Assembly: GCA_031255315.1 (NCBI GenBank)
Contig: JAIRSS010000037.1
Span: 1-6,056, forward strand
Direction of reading: 5' to 3'
DNA from: Spirochaetaceae bacterium
GTDB lineage: Bacteria > Spirochaetota > Spirochaetia > Treponematales > Breznakiellaceae
Length of the DNA: 6,056 nucleotides
This document shows positions 4,497 through 6,056 of this stretch, one piece after another (position 1 is the first letter of the stretch; each line of letters opens with the position of its first letter). The notes below the pieces were generated by a model that was not told the origin of the DNA, searched no databases, and saw only the letters and a list, made by a program, of their open reading frames with translations. The translations under genes were made by a program, and so were the position numbers.

Positions 4497-6056
4497 TTGG
4501 AGAAATTTTTCAAACATCCCTGGGTGATGGTAGGCATAGTCGCCGCGATCACCGTGTTTTTCGCGGCGCAGCTTCCAAAGGCTCGGATGGATAACAACAT
4601 CTACGCCTTCCTGCCGGACGACAATCCGGCGCGCATTACGACTAAACATCTTGAAGCGGAATACGGCGATGAAATCACCATCATCGTGGGGCTTGAGAGG
4701 CCATACGGCACGGTCTTTGAAAGCGAATTCTTGTCGCGCATCAAGGAGTTTACCGATGCGGTGGAAGACATAGAGCTGGTTAAAAAAGCGGATTCGCTTA
4801 TGACAACCCAGTACATCACATCAGACAGCGAAAGCATCATCGTTACCGACCTTGTGGACGAGGACTTTTCGGGAACGCCGGAAGAGATCGCCGAACTCAA
4901 ACGCCGTCTTGCCTCATGGGATATGTACCGGGGATCCCTCGTGTCCGACGACCTCTCGGCCGCGCAAATAGCGATAACGATTAACGCGCCGTCCGGTGAG
5001 GCGGGCAGCCCCGAAGTCGTGGCGGTTCTCACGCACCTCCGCGATATGGCAAAAGAAATCTTTGCGGGATACGCCGAGGTCTACACCACAGGGCAGCCGG
5101 TCATATCGGCAACCATAAACGAATCGGTGTTTACTGACGTTACGGTACTCATCCCCCTGGTCGTCGTGGTGCTGCTTACCGTCCTCATTTTCTCGTTCCG
5201 GCGTTTCAGCTATGTAACACTTCCCCTCTTAACCGTAATCATCGCGGTTATATGGACTGTCGGGGCCATGCCGCTTTTCAACATAAGCCTGACCATGCTT
5301 TCCTCCGTGCTCCCCACTATGCTTATGGCAGTGGGAAGCGCCTACGCCATTCACATCGTCTCACATTACAAGGACGAGGTAACCAGCGAAACCTTTACCG
5401 TTGATGAACACCGTGCCTTTGTACTGGGCCTTGTGCGCAAACTCTTAAAGCCGGTGTTTCTTGCCGCTCTCACCACCTTTGCTGGCTTCATTTCGTTTTG
5501 CTTCACCTCCCTTACGCCGATGCGCGAGTTCGGAATCTTTTCCAGTTTCGGCGTGCTCGCCGCGTTCACCGTAGCCATGACCCTCATCCCCGCCATACTC
5601 CTTATCCGGGGCCCCCGCAGCGTAAAACTTGCGGCACTGAAAAAGCAGCGTGTTAAAAAAACGCGCTTTGATTTTGAGAATGAGCTTGCCGATACCCTGA
5701 GCGCCGTTGCCCGCAAGAAAGCTCTCGTGCTGGTCATAGCCGCGCTGGTCGTTGTCAGTTCGGTTGTCGGCGCGTCCAAAGTTGTCGTTGACAACGCGAT
5801 GATCGAGTTTTTTAACGACAATACCGAAGTGAGCCGCAGCGACCGCTTTATCCGCGAGCATTTTGGCGGTTCCACGAACATTATCCTCTCGGTCGAGGCG
5901 GACGACACGCAAACCCTGCTCAGTCCCCGGACCCTGACCGCCATTGAGGGCCTCTCCGCCTACCTCCTTGAGCGCGTGCCGCAGGTTACCAAAGTAACCG
6001 GCTTTACTGACATGATTAAACGCATGAACCAGTTGTTCAACGTGGATGAATCGCCC
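4497..6056 (+). CDS. RND-superfamily exporter, MMPL/HAE3-like (3' end beyond window)
   Basis: An open frame of 520 codons from a TTG start, without a stop, leaving the window before its end. It is an inner-membrane, proton-driven type exporter of lipidic or hydrophobic cargo. Visible layout: helix 1 (residues 9-26), a first periplasmic porter domain (about 27-212), helices 2 (215-234), 3 (about 239-260), 4 (about 265-289), 5 (about 319-339) and 6 (about 345-370), a basic cytoplasmic linker (KKQRVKKTR, 382-390), helix 7 (409-427) and the beginning of the second periplasmic domain. That is the first half of the 12-helix RND plan plus part of the second. GSAYAIH (280-286) in helix 4 is the family's signature position. 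No ATG start is available; the TTG is backed by AAGGAG at 7 nt. It is divergent from a TetR gene that probably represses it. The substrate is unknown, and a LolA-like gene may follow. Confidence 0.93.
   Translation, partial: MEKFFKHPWVMVGIVAAITVFFAAQLPKARMDNNIYAFLPDDNPARITTKHLEAEYGDEITIIVGLERPYGTVFESEFLSRIKEFTDAVEDIELVKKADSLMTTQYITSDSESIIVTDLVDEDFSGTPEEIAELKRRLASWDMYRGSLVSDDLSAAQIAITINAPSGEAGSPEVVAVLTHLRDMAKEIFAGYAEVYTTGQPVISATINESVFTDVTVLIPLVVVVLLTVLIFSFRRFSYVTLPLLTVIIAVIWTVGAMPLFNISLTMLSSVLPTMLMAVGSAYAIHIVSHYKDEVTSETFTVDEHRAFVLGLVRKLLKPVFLAALTTFAGFISFCFTSLTPMREFGIFSSFGVLAAFTVAMTLIPAILLIRGPRSVKLAALKKQRVKKTRFDFENELADTLSAVARKKALVLVIAALVVVSSVVGASKVVVDNAMIEFFNDNTEVSRSDRFIREHFGGSTNIILSVEADDTQTLLSPRTLTAIEGLSAYLLERVPQVTKVTGFTDMIKRMNQLFNVDESP

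Noticed and set aside
5366..5944. 192- and 155-codon minus-strand open frames opposite the exporter
   Set aside because: The plus strand encodes RND helices with clear family motifs; the antisense frames are Ser/Arg-rich shadows without signals.
1..6056. CRISPR array, tRNA, rRNA, insertion sequence or prophage
   Set aside because: No regularly spaced repeats, cloverleaf-like sequence, transposase motif or terminal inverted repeats were seen anywhere in the window.

Overview
The window reads as bacterial chromosome, most probably from a spirochaete of the Treponema type. That placement is an inference from protein flavour (an RF1 with GGQCVN, RND/MMPL plus LolA-like lipoprotein-sorting modules, a short antitoxin-like protein, TTG starts mixed with strong AAGGAGG sites). 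No rRNA or marker gene proves it. Base composition is patchy: prfA, prmC and everything upstream are visibly GC-rich, while the TetR gene and the gap beside it are AT-rich.

Left part (1-1143). The last 37 codons of an ABC ATPase, probably ABC-F, end at 115. Two consecutive broken genes follow. The first (211-579) is the C-terminal end of an RND/MMPL-type exporter, and the second (576-1049) is a LolA-like outer-membrane lipoprotein-sorting protein with at least four frame changes and a large internal loss. They still share an ATGA stop/start overlap, so they look like the corpse of a two-gene transport operon.

Middle part (1144-3426). prfA (release factor 1) and prmC (the methyltransferase that modifies the GGQ glutamine of release factors) form a functional pair for translation termination. 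They are separated by a 166-nt spacer holding a perfect hairpin flanked by short direct repeats. The long open frame entering prfA from 916 is an artefact of pseudogene remnant running in frame into the real gene, which starts at 1144.

Right part (3427-6056). On the minus strand lie a small antitoxin-like protein (with a good promoter of its own) and a TetR-family repressor. Divergent from the repressor is an intact RND/MMPL-family exporter that starts at a TTG and runs off the window. The repressor presumably controls the exporter through the AT-rich divergent promoter region. The right end is therefore a living version of the kind of transport module that lies dead at the left end, about 3.5 kb away.

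No clearly new biological system is visible. The most interesting points are the dead/live pair of RND modules, the pseudogene-prfA fusion trap, the apparently leaderless prfA, the repeat-like element between prfA and prmC, and the structured divergent TetR/RND promoter.
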